64,000 nucleotides of DNA, taken from the NCBI GenBank assembly GCA_003290165.1, contig QNQO01002047.1:100455-164454 (forward strand), in the 5' to 3' direction. Under the pieces are notes generated by a model, which had not been told where the DNA came from, made no database searches, and saw only the letters and a program-made list of their open reading frames with translations. Below are positions 1 to 11,073 of this stretch, piece after piece. A program made the position numbers and the translations under genes. Origin of the DNA: Berberis thunbergii (lineage: Eukaryota; Streptophyta; Magnoliopsida; Ranunculales; Berberidaceae). The first letter of the stretch is position 1, and each line of letters opens with the position of its first letter.

Positions 1-1
1 T

Positions 2-622
2 ATGAGACAAATGGAAAAGATACAAGTCATCCTAAATCCCCCAATTCGAGCCAAATTCAAGAATAGAGGTCGATCTGGCAAGAACTATTCCGTGAAGTAT
101 GAGATGTTGTCTTCATTTGCTGAAACTTGGGAAAATCATCACGTGTCAACTGACAAGCAAGGTGCACCCGTGAAGCTTCCATGGGATTGCAACGAGGATT
201 ACTTGGAGTGGTTTCACGTCATTAGCCATCCTTTCGTACAACCACCGAAGAAGAGGATAACTCATCCCCTAAGAAGACAAATATTTTTTTTTCGAACAAC
301 AAGGTAATTATAAACATTTTACACTTATGGAAGAACTAAATTTTACATGGTTTGTACTAACATCAAATGTTTCCCTGCAGAATATTGCGGTTGCTCAGAC
401 TCTTAAATTGCTCAACGCCTCTATTAAATAAGGGAGAATATTGACAAGGTTCTGTTACTCTTAAGGAAAAAGAGAGTACAAAATTTGCTAAAAGAAATGT
501 CTATGCCTGTTACCTTGGAGCAAGATGAAGAAGAGCCTGTTGAACAACTGAATGTTGGCAGTGGTGAAATTGGTGGTGAAGTAAGTGAGCGTAGAAGCAA
601 CTCAAGGCATGAACAAAGATAA
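2..622 (+). pseudogene. plant mobile domain (PMD)-type gene, partial and broken
   Basis: The first exon-like part (2-303, cut by the window edge) reads as a domain with the pattern LPWDCNEDYLEWFHVISHPFV, typical of the C-terminal part of transposon-derived 'serine/threonine-phosphatase 7 long form'/aminotransferase-like plant mobile domain proteins. A plausible GT..AG intron spans 304-380 (AAG|gtaatt ... ccctgcag|AAT). The following part (381-622) encodes a leucine- and acid-rich tail that ends ...RSNSRHEQR-stop, but its beginning and end lie in different frames, with a TAA near 429, so the reading frame is broken. The domain occurs both in domesticated genes and in Mutator-like elements. The MULE remains next door on the other strand suggest one decayed element or a nest of them. 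The family call is moderate; the pseudogene status is firmer. Confidence 0.5.
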
Positions 623-904
623 GAATGTTGATGTGATGCAGTCGTATGTAATCTAAGATAGTGGTAAATTTTGTTGCAATCTAAGCAGTGTTTTGTTGCA
701 AATGTCATTTTTCATGAGGATTCTCTATTGATGATAATGTAACTTGGTTATTGAATTCACATTTTTTGGGTTTATGTCATTTTGAGATATTCAAAGAGAA
801 CTTGTTGATTTAAGATTATTCTTGCCTAATTAGTCCTAGGAAGTATGTTCTTTAGTGTTGTACGTATCCAGATTTGCTTGTGTAAACTTATAAGGAAAAT
901 TGAA

Positions 905-1112
905 CTCATCGCCTTGGACAATGCGAGGGTATGCCTTACCCTCGCCTGGACCAATGCGATGAGTAATTTTTTTTTTCAAAAAAAACTTACTGGACAATAA
1001 GTTTTTTAGTGATCGCATTGGTCAATGCAAGGGTTTGCCTTACCCTCGCCTGGACCAATGCGAAGGTAAGACACATCCTTGCATTGATCCAGGCGAGGGT
1101 GACCATTCTAGG
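905..1112. repeat. cluster of short palindromic repeats (GCGAGGGTA...TACCCTCGC)
   Basis: A module of about 40 bp occurs about three times, partly inverted: 'caatgcgagggtatgcctt' followed by 'accctcgcctggaccaatgcg', then the same with substitutions near 1020-1065 and an inverted remnant near 1078-1105. The core gcgagggta / taccctcgc forms a perfect 9-bp hairpin arm pair around a 4-5 bp loop. An A/T-rich spacer (965-1010) separates the copies. No gene is apparent; an open frame through the repeat is periodic (NARV..LTLA..NA) and looks like a repeat artefact. Subterminal repeats of a DNA transposon are one possible origin. Confidence 0.5.
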
Positions 1113-1412
1113 AAAAAAATTCAAAATCTTTTTGAATACATTCCTTATCAGTTTCCATGTCAGATTCTTAGTTTCCATATCAAATTGCTTATATGTTTCC
1201 ATATCAGAGAGTTTCAACATTTCAAAATTAAGTCAATATTATATATTTATATTAACATTAAATGAACCATAAAGTCATCCGTAAATACAAAAACGGTGAC
1301 TTTTCTAACAAAAGGATGGTTCCTATGTCACCAAAAAATTATAGTTGCCATTTACATTTTTTCATCCCAATATTTTCATGCAAAAAACAATACGTGCGAC
1401 AATCGAATATGG

Positions 1413-3872
1413 TTACGACTTCGTCAAATTTTTGACATTCTTTGCATTCTTCTCATTGAACTTCTTCACCATCACGTCACCAATCCCGAGCTGGGCATCG
1501 AATGAATTTTTCCATGAGATTGCTTTAGGAAATACGCGAGAGGGCCAAGTTGGTGTTCTTGGAGGCAATGGTGGTTTGGGTTGCATATGAAGCAAGACAT
1601 AATGACTACTCTGTGCAAGGTGTGCCATGAAACATACTGGTATGTCGTGAAACTGTGATGGAGGGTAAATATATGGAAAACATGCAGTGTTTTGGTTCCC
1701 ATAACAAACAAATACACACTGGTAACGGTTCGCTGTGAGTTCTAACATATCTGGGTCTATCAACCAATTTTTTTTGTCTATCCGCACCTGGCCTTCTGGA
1801 ATTAGCAAAGCATCATTACAACCTTGACCCCCTAACTCGTGCCACATTCCAACCCACCACTCTTTATTAGTTTCAAGCTCTATTTCCGTACCTGTATCCA
1901 ATCACTTTCAATATCGTAATGTAAGAATTTGGCCATGCATCAAAATCCACAATTTCCATTACCTAGAACGTTTTCAATGTTGTCAATATAACCCCGTATC
2001 CATGATGGAATTTGGCTCATGAATTTAGTGTTACGATATTTTGGCTTCTTTTTTTAGTTAAACAACTTCTTAGTTTTGCCTTTTAGTTCCTCTTGAGTCA
2101 TGGCGTATTCGTGTTCCGAATGATCCCTTTTTGTTGTTCTCTTGTGCTTAGACAACTTCTTTTTTTTAGATCTCCCCCTTCCAACCACAAGTGGAGATGG
2201 TTCAATCATTATAGTTGAATCCGAGCAACTCAACTCTAGAAGCTTCCTCTTCAACACCAACTTCTGATAAGGAGTTGATTCATTAAACATCTGCATTAGG
2301 GCATCAACCACTGGGTCTATAATCACATCCCCACGTTCACGAATAGGTGTCGTGCCAAGTTGAAGCCAATACTTGTCAAAGATACCTAATGGAAGTTGTA
2401 TAGTGGGAGTTAGATACCCTGTAATTTCATGAGCACAAGGTAATCCATGAGTGGTTCGAATCACACATCCAAACTTGACAGGGTCATTGCCTACATTTTC
2501 ACACCTCATTTCTAATAAAATCAAATCAAGAGCTTTGTACACCACAAACCCATGAAGTTTGGCAAATAATCTTAACACATGCTCATTCTTCACCTTAATC
2601 AGACTTTTTTGAAATGATGATTGTATCTCTACCAGTTTATGCATCTTTGTCCATATAATAAAAATGTATCTTGCGAATTTTCCAACATATTTTCCAACTT
2701 CGAGTGTGCCCCTTCAACGCGACCGGTTGTCCGTTGGCCAAAATGCATAAATGTATCGGTCCATGCACTGACAAAGTACTCCTTTTACGGATACAAAACT
2801 GTCCTTACATATTCCAAACACTTAAGGTGTGATGCCAATTTTCTATCAAAGTCAACTGTGGCCTTGTTCCATTTCTCCTTTGTACTTGATCTATACAAAT
2901 CTAAAAAAGAATCTATAAACTCATACCACCCGTCATTATCCTCGAATTATTTTTTGCAATTCTTATCAACATTTGTGCTTATGTATCTTGCGCACAATAA
3001 TCTCATTGCCTTGGGAAAAACTCGCTCAATTGCCTTGATCAAACCCAATTCTCTATCAGCAACAAACACATCAAGTTGTCTGGCTCGAAAATTCCTAAAA
3101 GTTTTTCCAATGCCCAATTATATGATTTCATTATCAGAACACATAAAAAACACATTGCAACATTGAAAGTATTTCCGATCGACGTCACACCAATAATATC
3201 AAAGAATGACATCCTATAGCGATTCGTTTTATATGTGCATCAAGCATCACTTGTGGAAAATACTTTGCTAATTTAATTGATTCGGGATGCGTCCAAAAAA
3301 TGTTGGTAACTCTATTCCCCTCATCAACAATATTCCACTCTATATAATTATGCCCCCTCAACAAGTGTAGAGTATGTTGCATAGCCGTCCTGCCTTTTTG
3401 TTGGATTGTCTTTATCCGACAAATTACATTGTAAATATTCTTCAAATTTGATATATTATTCAGATACATCTCTTTCAACCAAGACAAGATGTGGCGAGAG
3501 TTCACACTAGACTTCGACATATTATGCCCATATATCATCTCATCTTCATTCAATTTACTAGCAAACGAATGATCAACAAGTGATTTTGCTCAAGGATGAT
3601 TGTGGGTTCCACATATCACTTGCAACATCCAATAGTCATTTTCTTGTGGGATCCCTCTCAACTGAAATGTGCAGCTACACTTCTTTTTACTGCTTGATCG
3701 AAAAAAATTATTTAACCTTTTGTCGTGCTTCCCCCCTTTCACAACCAAAATAGATCATTTCCTTCCATCTATAATTAGCAGGTTTCGATTTAGTGATAAT
3801 AAAAACTATGTTATAATCCCTATCGATGCCTTGGACCCAAGCTATCAACGCAGACCTTGATGAGAATACCTA

Positions 3873-3931
<59 letters not shown>

Positions 3932-4560
3932 CTTGTTAATAACAACATATTTATAATAATATCGTTTGAAAACTGGTGAAAACGAAAATACACAAACTAT
4001 CTTACCTCTTCCATAACAAATAAGTCACCATCATCGAGTATCACTTCCATTGATCTTTCTTCACTGTTAATATCAACATTTCTATCATCAAATACCTTAC
4101 CATCAACATTATCATCATCATTCTGCATAATGATTCATTTTATAATTAGTTTCATATATTAAATTACAGTTTTAACTTAACAACAAAATGGCGGTTACTT
4201 CTACATGGTTTGTCTCTTCCAAATATGCTTCAACTAACTCTGGGTTCTAAACATCATTTATAGGCATGTCCATATTTATTACATCCATGAGAAATGCATA
4301 CGTACCAATTCATCAAACAATTATCTTGTAAAATACAATAAAAAATTAAAATACGATGCAACTTGACAATGTTTACCTCAATTGGAATGAATTGTTCTTG
4401 CTATTTAAATTAATCATCTTCTTCACCCGAACTTTTCACCCTTAAAATCTTCAATTGTAGCATCATCAACTTTACTAACCCATTCATTTCCATCTAATAA
4501 AATCAATCTAAGTTCCTCCAAACTAACTTGAGGATTAGGAGAGATCAAATTCATCAGAGA
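1413..4560 (-). pseudogene. Mutator-like (MULE) transposase relic with OTU-like tail
   Basis: Reading from the right end on the minus strand, an acidic N-terminal part lies at about 4560-3960. A FAR1/WRKY-like zinc-binding segment follows at 3860-3560 (CERG, KKCSC, VICGTHNHP), then the MULE transposase core at 3553-2650 (NIFWTHPESIKL, then TSIGNTFNVAMCF and NWALEKLLGIF). The C-terminal SWIM-type finger is at 2644-2054 (CVIRTTHGLPCAHEI), followed by a basic tail (RSKKKKLSKHKRTTKR). At 1901-1413 a separate frame resembles the C-terminal part of the OTU-like protease carried by some plant MULEs (ANRYQCVFV ... HYVLLHMQPKPPLPP). The gene is dead: a frameshift in a G run near 3735, a stop near 3592 and several breaks at 2650-3180. 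Transposase and OTU-like segments in this order recall plant OTU-bearing MULEs. Terminal repeats and TSD were not found. Confidence 0.65.
3870..3930. repeat. (TA)n microsatellite
   Basis: An uninterrupted run of about thirty TA units lies in what would be an intron or spacer of the MULE relic. It separates the FAR1-like part from the acidic N-terminal part. Confidence 0.95.
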
Positions 4561-4589
4561 CAGAGAAGTGGAAGCCGTTCATAATGCAA

Positions 4590-4760
4590 CCTTGGACGGA
4601 CGCTGTGAGGAGGGAGAGATAGAGGAATGCAACCAAGGAGGGAGAGATAGGAGACGTTGCGAGGAAGGGACGCCTACCTTCGATGGGACGCTGCGAGGAA
4701 GAGGAATTTTCTCGCCTACCTTTGGACGAGATGCAGCGAGGAGAACGAGGGTTTTGCCTT
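4590..4760. repeat. degenerate tandem repeats (gacgctgYgaggaR)
   Basis: The motif gacgctg(t/c)gagga recurs near 4598, 4652, 4690 and 4732, interspersed with 'gggagagatag' and 'cgcctacctt(c/t)'. It lies just upstream of the MULE N-terminus, where a leader or subterminal repeat would be expected. Open frames across it on both strands look like repeat artefacts. The rest of 4760-5040 shows no gene. Confidence 0.5.
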
Positions 4761-5039
4761 TTTTGTTTTTTGCGTTTTTAAAAAAATATATATTTTGGAG
4801 GTGTGGGTTAGTAGGAAAAAAAAGAACACATGGTGATGTGAGATCGTACATATGGTGGTGTGTAATCCCTGCCTTCATTATACTAGATCCTCACGCTCTC
4901 TCCCTACTTTAGTTACTTGATATTATACTATTCATTCACATAAAAAATAGAGGAGAAGATGAGAAAGATCGCTTATAAATTTCATCTCATTCAGACATTT
5001 GTAACAACAGTGAACATAACCTCGCCAGGCCAATGGTAG

Positions 5040-5110
5040 CCTATTTGGATGGTTAAGGCTGTGGTGATTTACCTCCCACGTCTTGGATTCTATACCCACT
5101 GGCGGCACGC
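5040..5110 (+). repeat. possible tRNA-derived SINE fragment
   Basis: The stretch 'ggatggttaaggctgtggtg' followed about 25 bp later by 'ttggattctatacccac' resembles degenerate A and B boxes of a plant tRNA-derived SINE. No poly(A) tail or TSD was identified, so this is tentative. The following 5111-5708 holds nothing I can recognise. Confidence 0.25.
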
Positions 5111-5713
5111 TTGCCTTTAAAAAAACAAAAAATCAATCCTCTCACCAGACGAGTGAAAATTTTGAGAATGGAGAATCCATTAGACAAACCAGCTGATTTC
5201 ATGACCCAGGCAAAAGCCTTGTTCAAGAAGAGCTTCGCTTTCCAGTTCCCAACTCTCTTTTTTCTCTTCATTTCTTGCAAAATTTTCTCTAATTTGATAT
5301 ATTATTAGTTAAAACAACTTGTTTCTCAGACCCTCCGAAAGTTTGCAACATTAAGACTCAAATAAAACAAGGACTGAAACCGAAAGGTTACCGAGGATTG
5401 TATTCGCTCAACTTTCATTTCTGCCTGAAAAGTACAAAGGACTAAAATTTCTCAACAATCCAGAGATATAGAGCATGGTTGCATGGTGTATGATGCAAGT
5501 AGAGGGGCCAATTCCTTTAGTACAAACATGACACAATTGCTTATCAATGTTGGCCACAATTTCGATGGTAAACTAAAACACTACAAAACTACGTCAATGT
5601 ATTTGGGTAAGATAACTGCGGCGATCCATTGAGTAGTTGCATATGTACTATTTTGGAGGTCAGATTTCTCGACGACAGCAGATGACCACTCGAGGCGCAT
5701 GGAGGAAGGAATT

Positions 5714-5937
5714 TGATAAAATGTTAGACACAAAGAAAATGATTTGTGTGTATTGTGTTATCTTTTTCATTCACAATCACCTGTTTATATACAAACTAAT
5801 TCAGAGAATATTGTGAGAATATTCACAATATAATCTGCTAATTTCCTTAAAACTATTATACAATATTGACTCTATAAGCAACTTTCCTAATACAAATATT
5901 CCCAATCAATCAGGATATTCGTAATATATTCTCAATA
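5714..5937 (-). repeat. 3' LTR of the young copia element
   Basis: 224 bp, matching 11074-11297 base for base as far as I can read. In element orientation it begins TATTGAG and ends ..TTTTATCA, so both LTRs begin with TA instead of the canonical TG. The flanking TSD GAATT lies at 5709-5713. Confidence 0.93.
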
Positions 5938-5949
5938 CCCCCCCTCAAG
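5938..5949 (-). other. polypurine tract of the copia element
   Basis: On the minus strand ACTTGAGGGGGGG sits directly against the 3' LTR. This is the expected priming site for plus-strand DNA synthesis and fixes the element's orientation. Confidence 0.85.
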
Positions 5950-8900
5950 TTGGTGCATGGAGATCTCGTATGCCCAACTTGCGAAGTAGATACTCATATT
6001 GTCGTTTGCCCAATGCTTTTGTGAAAATGTCAGCGAGTTGCTCATTGGATGGGACAAATGTGGGATTGATATGTCCAGCAACAATTTCATCACGGACAAA
6101 GTGACAATCGACCTCAATATGTTTTGTCCGTTCATGAAAAACAGGATTTTGAGATATATGGAGAGCCGCCTGACTATCACAATGAAGAGACATAGGACGT
6201 GTGTGAGGCATCCCGAGGCTAGCTAAAATAGCTTTAAGCCATTTCAACTCACATGTAGTCATAGCCATAGACCTATATTCCGCCTCTGCGGAGGAGCGAG
6301 ATACTGTATGTTGCTTCTTTGTCTTCCAAGATACCGGCGAGTTCCCAAGGAATACCAACCAACCAGTGAGGGACCGCCGAGTCAAAGGGCATCCGGCCCA
6401 ATCAGCGTCACACCACCCATGTAACTGCAAGTCACACTTACTACTCAAATGTATACCTTGACCTGGATTACCTTTTAAGTACCGAACCACCCGCAAAGCA
6501 GCTTCCCATTGGTCCGCCCGAGGATGTTGTATAAATTTAGATAAAACATGAACACTATAAGATAATTCGGGTCGAGTGAAACACAAATAAATTAGCCGTC
6601 CCACCAAGCGACGGTAAGGCTCCGGGTCAGCGAGCTCTGGACTCTTGGACAAGGCGAGTCGATGATTCTGTTCCAATGGCACCGCCGCGGGCCTTGCCCC
6701 TAGCAATCCGGCCTCAGAGATGATATCTAGCGCGTATTTGCGTTGACAAAGCACAAACCCATCTGGTCCGCGTGCCACTTCAACCCCCAAGAAATACTTT
6801 AAAGGACCCAGATCTTTCATATGGAAACAAACACTGAGGTAACCCTTGAATTTCTGTATATCCCCCGGATTACGCCCAGAGATGATAAGGTCGTCGACAT
6901 AGACAAGAACACTGAGCTGAACCGCACCTCTTTGTAGAGTAAACAAAGAATAATCTGAATAAGATTGCCGAAAACCATAATTCTTCAAAGCAGTCGACAG
7001 TTTAGCAAACCAGCAGCGGGGTGCCTGCTTCAGCCCGTATAATGATTTCCTAAGCTTGCACACCTTTCCAGAAGTCCCCACCTGAAAACCGGGTGGTAAT
7101 TTCATGTATACCTCCTCCGCAAGATCACCATGTAGAAATGCATTATGAACATCCATCTGATGGACTTCCCAATTCTTGGCAGCCGCAACGGCAAGAAAAA
7201 CCCGTACTGTAACCATTTTAGCTACTGGAGCAAAAGTCTCTGTATAATCAACTCCTTCAATTTGATGATTCCCAAGAATAACCAGCCGAGCCTTCAATCG
7301 CTCAATGGTACCATCAGAGTGATACTTGATTTGTATACCCACTTGCATCCGAGAGCTTTCTTTCTTGGTGGCAATTCTGTTACAACCTAGGTTTCATTAA
7401 TCTCAAGAGCCTCAATTTCTCGTCGCATGGCATCCCTCCAGCGGCTGTCTTTCACGGCCTCAGAATAGCACACAGGTTCCCGATTTGTTGTCAAGGCTAC
7501 AAGAAAATGTCTATGTCGCATAGAAAAATTATCACAATTCACATAATGTGCTATGGGATAGGGTGTACCTGAGGAATGCCGTGGTACGGGTGAAGGAGGT
7601 ACGGATGGACTCATTTTCCGAATGGTATGAGTAACATAATCACGGAGTCGTATCGAGGCTTGTCTTCTGCGTTGACCCCTACCCAACACATCTTCCTGAC
7701 TTGTGTCCGGGTTGTCCTCCTGGGTCGCACAAACCGGCTGCCCTGCAGCCTCATCCGGCTGTACAAACGCCTCGACACAAGCATTTGCTCCATCCTCGGC
7801 ACACACCGACTGCCCAGCTGCCCTATTTGGCTGAACAAACTCCTCGGCACTAGCTGACTGCCCAGCAGTCCTATCTGGCTGTACACATTCATCGGCACCC
7901 CCCTCAAAACAGGTGTAGATGTCTCCTCAAAGTCCTCTTGAACCGCCTCGATATTAGGCAGACCATCGTGGTCTAAATTAAAATTATCTGCAAAGGGAAA
8001 AACTCCTTCCGAGAATACAACATTACGAGAAACAAAGAAATTTTGTTTCTCCAAGTCAACAAACGCCACCCCTTTTTTCCATAAGGGTACCCAACAAAGA
8101 CGCACCTTCGACTTCTACTGGCAAACTTATCCCCGTCTGCACATGCGCATAATACAAGGACCCCAAAATGCGCAAGTGATCGTAAGTTGGTGTGCTACCA
8201 TACAAGACACTATAAGGTGTTTTCCCATTCAAACCAAGGAGGGAGTCCTATTTATCAAGTATCCAGCCGTCAAGACACATTCTCCCCAAAATTCAATAGG
8301 AAGAGAGCCCTGAAAACGCAGCGCCCGAGCTACGTTCAAAATATGTTGGTGTTTCCGTTCAACCCGCCCATTTTGTTGAGGTGTTCCCACACAGGACGTT
8401 TGAAAAACAATCCCATGATCAAGAAAATATTGTCGCAGGCAAGTGAATTCAGTGCCGTTATCACTCCTCAAAATTTTTACCTCTTTATCAAATTGTCTCT
8501 TAACCATCGAGAAAAACATTTGAAGAGTACGGGAGACCTCTTTCTTATCAACAAGTAAATAAATCCATACAGCACGGGAAAAATCATCAACAATGGTCAA
8601 AAAATAAGAAGCACCACAGGAAGAAGTTGTTCGATAAGGTCCCCATAAATCAGTGTGAATAAGTTCAAAAATAGTCGAAGCTTTATGTTCACTAACAGGA
8701 AACTTATCTCTACTTTGCTTTGCCCTCTGGCAGACGTCACAGTTTTTATTCAAGCGATTTTTCTTTTCACTAAAAACTGACGTCAGGAACTAACTTTGTT
8801 ACCTGTAGAGATGGATGACCCAGTCGCTGGTGCCATAGATCAAGAGACACCACACTATTGGCCTTTATTGCGTGAACCTGTGGCAGCCCCCGGAAGTAAT

Positions 8901-9388
8901 AGAGTCCATCGCGTCGTTCACCCGCACCAATCAGCATCCTCGAAGTGCGGTCCTGTATAACACACAGATCATTAGTGAATTGGACAAAACAGTTATAATG
9001 ATCAGTCAATTGCGACACAGAAATTAAATTGCAAGTTAGCCCTGGCACATAAAGAACATTTTGCAAACAGAAATTTCTGTCAAGAAGGATCGTCCCCTCC
9101 TTAGTGGCGATAGCGCTACTCCCATCTGGCAATCCCACGGGACATTGAGCAATCTCCCTTAAGTCACGGAGATCCCCGATCGTGCCAGTCATGTGATTCG
9201 AAGCTCCCGTGTCAATAATCCAAGGCGTACCAATCATCTTATCGGTCGTTGCGGATTTTGACCCACCCAGCATCTGAAGAAGTGTCTGCCACTGGGTGGT
9301 ATTCAGCCCAGGCAGTGGAGATGCATTTGTCTCAGTCACTCCTGCCTCAGAAGAACCTATCTGAGCAGTGTTGGCACTGCCAGCCATG
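5945..9388 (-). pseudogene. pol: copia pol: protease, integrase, reverse transcriptase, RNase H
   Basis: The minus-strand frames read in canonical copia order. A residual gag end and aspartic protease lie at 9388-8770 (WIIDTGASNHM, about residue 59), then the GAG-pre-integrase segment (LWHQRLGHPS). Integrase is at 8753-8229 with CDVCQRAK, HTDLWGPY, RSDNGTEF and QQNGRVERKH, which supply the zinc and D,D-E residues. Linker frames at 8105-7387 follow. Reverse transcriptase/RNase H is one long open frame, 7348-5945, with AFLHGDL, SLYGLKQAPRCWF, the catalytic YVDD (codons at about 6889-6904) and SSAEAEYRSMA. Frame breaks occur near 8760, between 8230 and 8100, near 7610-7800 and near 7385, so no complete polyprotein is made. 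The RT/RNase H part still looks undamaged. Confidence 0.9.
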
Positions 9389-9458
9389 AGCGATGTTCAA
9401 AGAGAAATCTCGAACCGCCGTAGAAAGAATCAAACCTGTATCTCGAACCTATCTGATT

Positions 9459-9520
9459 TTTTTTTTTTTTTTTTTTTTCGTTTCTTTTCTTTTCTTTTCT
9501 TTTCTTTTCTGTTCTGTTCT
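9459..9520. repeat. poly(T) and TTTTC tract
   Basis: About 21 T's are followed by repeated 'ttttctttt' units. It lies just 5' of the remaining pol (in element orientation) and marks the junction between retroelement sequence and the foreign insert. On the minus strand it reads as an A-rich tract. Confidence 0.8.
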
Positions 9521-9683
9521 TTTACTTATGCATTACAGAAAAACAGAGAAACAAAACAAACAAAGGATCTTCCTCTCGGTGCGATCTCTTCTCCGCTGGT
9601 TCTTCTCTTCTGCTGCTTCTTCGACAGAGGAAGGAGTCTGTGGATCTTCCTCTCGGTGCGATGGCGACGATTCTCTGGAGCTT

Positions 9684-10057
9684 CGATCAGGATCGATCAG
9701 ATTGGGAGATCGTGAAGCAGAGACAGAGGATCGATCAGATTGGGATCGATCAGATCGTGAAGCAGAGACAGAGGATCGATCAGATCGTGAAGCGGTTGGG
9801 AGATCGTGAAGCAGAGACAGAGAATCGATTGGGATCGATTAGGTTCCTGGAGCGTGGATCAGGATCGATCAGATTGGGATCGATTGGATCAGGATCGATC
9901 AGATTGGTTCAGGATCGATTGGGATCGATATCAGGTTCCTGAGGTTCTTACACAGTATCTTCGGTTAGGGGTTCAATCAGAGGGTTCCTTCTTCAATCAG
10001 AGTTCCTTCTTGATCAGGTCAGAGGTTCAATATGAGTTGATCAGAGGGTCGATGTCG
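9684..10057. repeat. GATC-rich repeat, copy 1 (direct)
   Basis: The copy is built from short units such as 'gatcgatcagattggga' and 'gatcgtgaagcagagacag', and ends in 'gatcagagggtcgatgtcg'. It matches 10594-10964 in the same orientation. Its inner 273-275 bp (9783-10057) match 10326-10598 in the opposite orientation. The upstream stretch 9540-9683 holds a duplicated 'cttcctctcggtgcgat' motif (about 9569 and 9643). Open frames through it are repeat artefacts. Confidence 0.88.
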
Positions 10058-10325
10058 TGGTTGATTGGCCTTATGGGGAAATAAGTAAGCTTCCGTTTTC
10101 CATCATTGCCGACTGCCATCTCCATCTTCATCTCCCTCTCATATTTTCTCACTCTTGGAACCCAGGTTACGAACTCAACCCCTCTTTTTAAAACCCTTTC
10201 GACACCAAAGACCAACCAGACCTTTCACAACTGCATCTGCAGCATCTCTCAAAGACACAAAAAGCGATGGAGATAGTTTCTTTGCGGATGAATCTGTCTC
10301 ATGGAGTTCCCTCGGTCTCTCCTCT
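10058..10325 (+). pseudogene. captured N-terminal piece of a DEAD-box RNA helicase (RH22-like)
   Basis: Between the inverted arms lies 268 bp of unrelated sequence. On the plus strand (antisense to the retroelement) it reads as a Ser/Pro/Arg-rich presequence (SPSSSPSHIFSLLEPRLR), an acidic linker (KDTKSDGD) and then FFADESVSWSSLGLS. This resembles the transit-peptide-plus-Q-motif-approach region of plant organellar DEAD-box helicases of the RH22 type. The frame is open from about 10089 but has no ATG; a CTG sits where a start might have been. The match stops exactly where the inverted arm begins, so the helicase core is absent. The family call is from memory of the conserved 'FFAD..VSW.SLGLS' stretch and needs a protein search. 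Confidence 0.5.
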
Positions 10326-10598
10326 CGACATCGACCCTCTGATCAACTCATATTGAACCTCTGACCTGATCAAGAAGGAACTCTGATTGAAGAAGGAACC
10401 CTCTGATTGAACCCCTAACCGAAGATACTGTGTAAGAACCTCAGGAACCTGATCGATCCCAATCGATCCTGAACCAATCTGATCGATCCTGATCCAATCG
10501 ATCCCAATCTGATCGATCCTGATCCACGCTCCAGGAACCTAATCGATCCCAATCGATTCTCTGTCTCTGCTTCACGATCTCCCAACCGCTTCACGATC
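10326..10598. repeat. GATC-rich repeat, copy 2 (inverted)
   Basis: Near-perfect reverse complement of 9783-10057, starting cgacatcgaccctctgatc. With copy 1 it forms a hairpin with ~273-bp arms and a 268-bp loop that contains the captured helicase piece. With copy 3 it forms a second, almost loopless inverted repeat. Confidence 0.88.
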
Positions 10599-10964
10599 AG
10601 GATCGATCAGATTGGGAGATCGTGAAGCAGAGCAGAGGATCGATCAGATTGGGATCGATCAGATCGTGAAGCAGGGACAGAGGATCGATCAGATCGTGAA
10701 GCGGTTGGGAGATCGTGAAGCAGAGACAGAGAATCGATTGGGATCGATTAGGTTCCTGGAGCGTGGATCAGGATCGATCAGATTGGGATCGATTGGATCA
10801 GGATCGATCAGATTGGTTCAGGATCTATTGGGATCGATCAGGTTCCTGAGGTTCTTACACAGTATCTTCGGTTAGGGGTTCAATCAGAGGGTTCCTTCTT
10901 CAATCAGAGTTCCTTCTTGATCAGGTCAGAGGTTCAATATGAGTTGATCAGAGGGTCGATGTCG
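10594..10964. repeat. GATC-rich repeat, copy 3 (direct)
   Basis: Same orientation as copy 1 with a few substitutions and a short deletion (cagagcagagg for cagagacagagg). It abuts copy 2 head to tail. The 97 bp between it and the PBS (10965-11061) look like the element's own leader. Confidence 0.88.
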
Positions 10965-11061
10965 ATCAGAGGTTCAAAGAAAATGATACTCTTTGGATCA
11001 GAGGAAAATCCAATCGTTCCAATCGTACACAGGTACATTTCCTCACTTTATGATACTCTTT

Positions 11062-11073
11062 GCTCTGATACCA
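11062..11073 (-). other. primer-binding site (initiator tRNA-Met) of the copia element
   Basis: On the minus strand TGGTATCAGAGC follows the 5' LTR with no spacer. It is complementary to the 3' end of plant initiator methionine tRNA, the usual copia primer. Confidence 0.92.

Noticed and set aside
4568..4912. Opposed frames of 114 (+) and 99 (-) codons
   Set aside because: Both lie across degenerate tandem repeats, have no recognised motif, and the region is the leader side of the MULE relic.
9393..9942. Overlapping plus-strand frames of 100-138 codons rich in R, D, Q and S
   Set aside because: They arise from the poly(T)/TTTTC tract and the GATC repeats; they have no domain and no conservation apart from the repeat.
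10612..10875. Plus-strand frame with repeated DRSDW/REAET-like units
   Set aside because: Same GATC-rich repeat as above, read in another copy.
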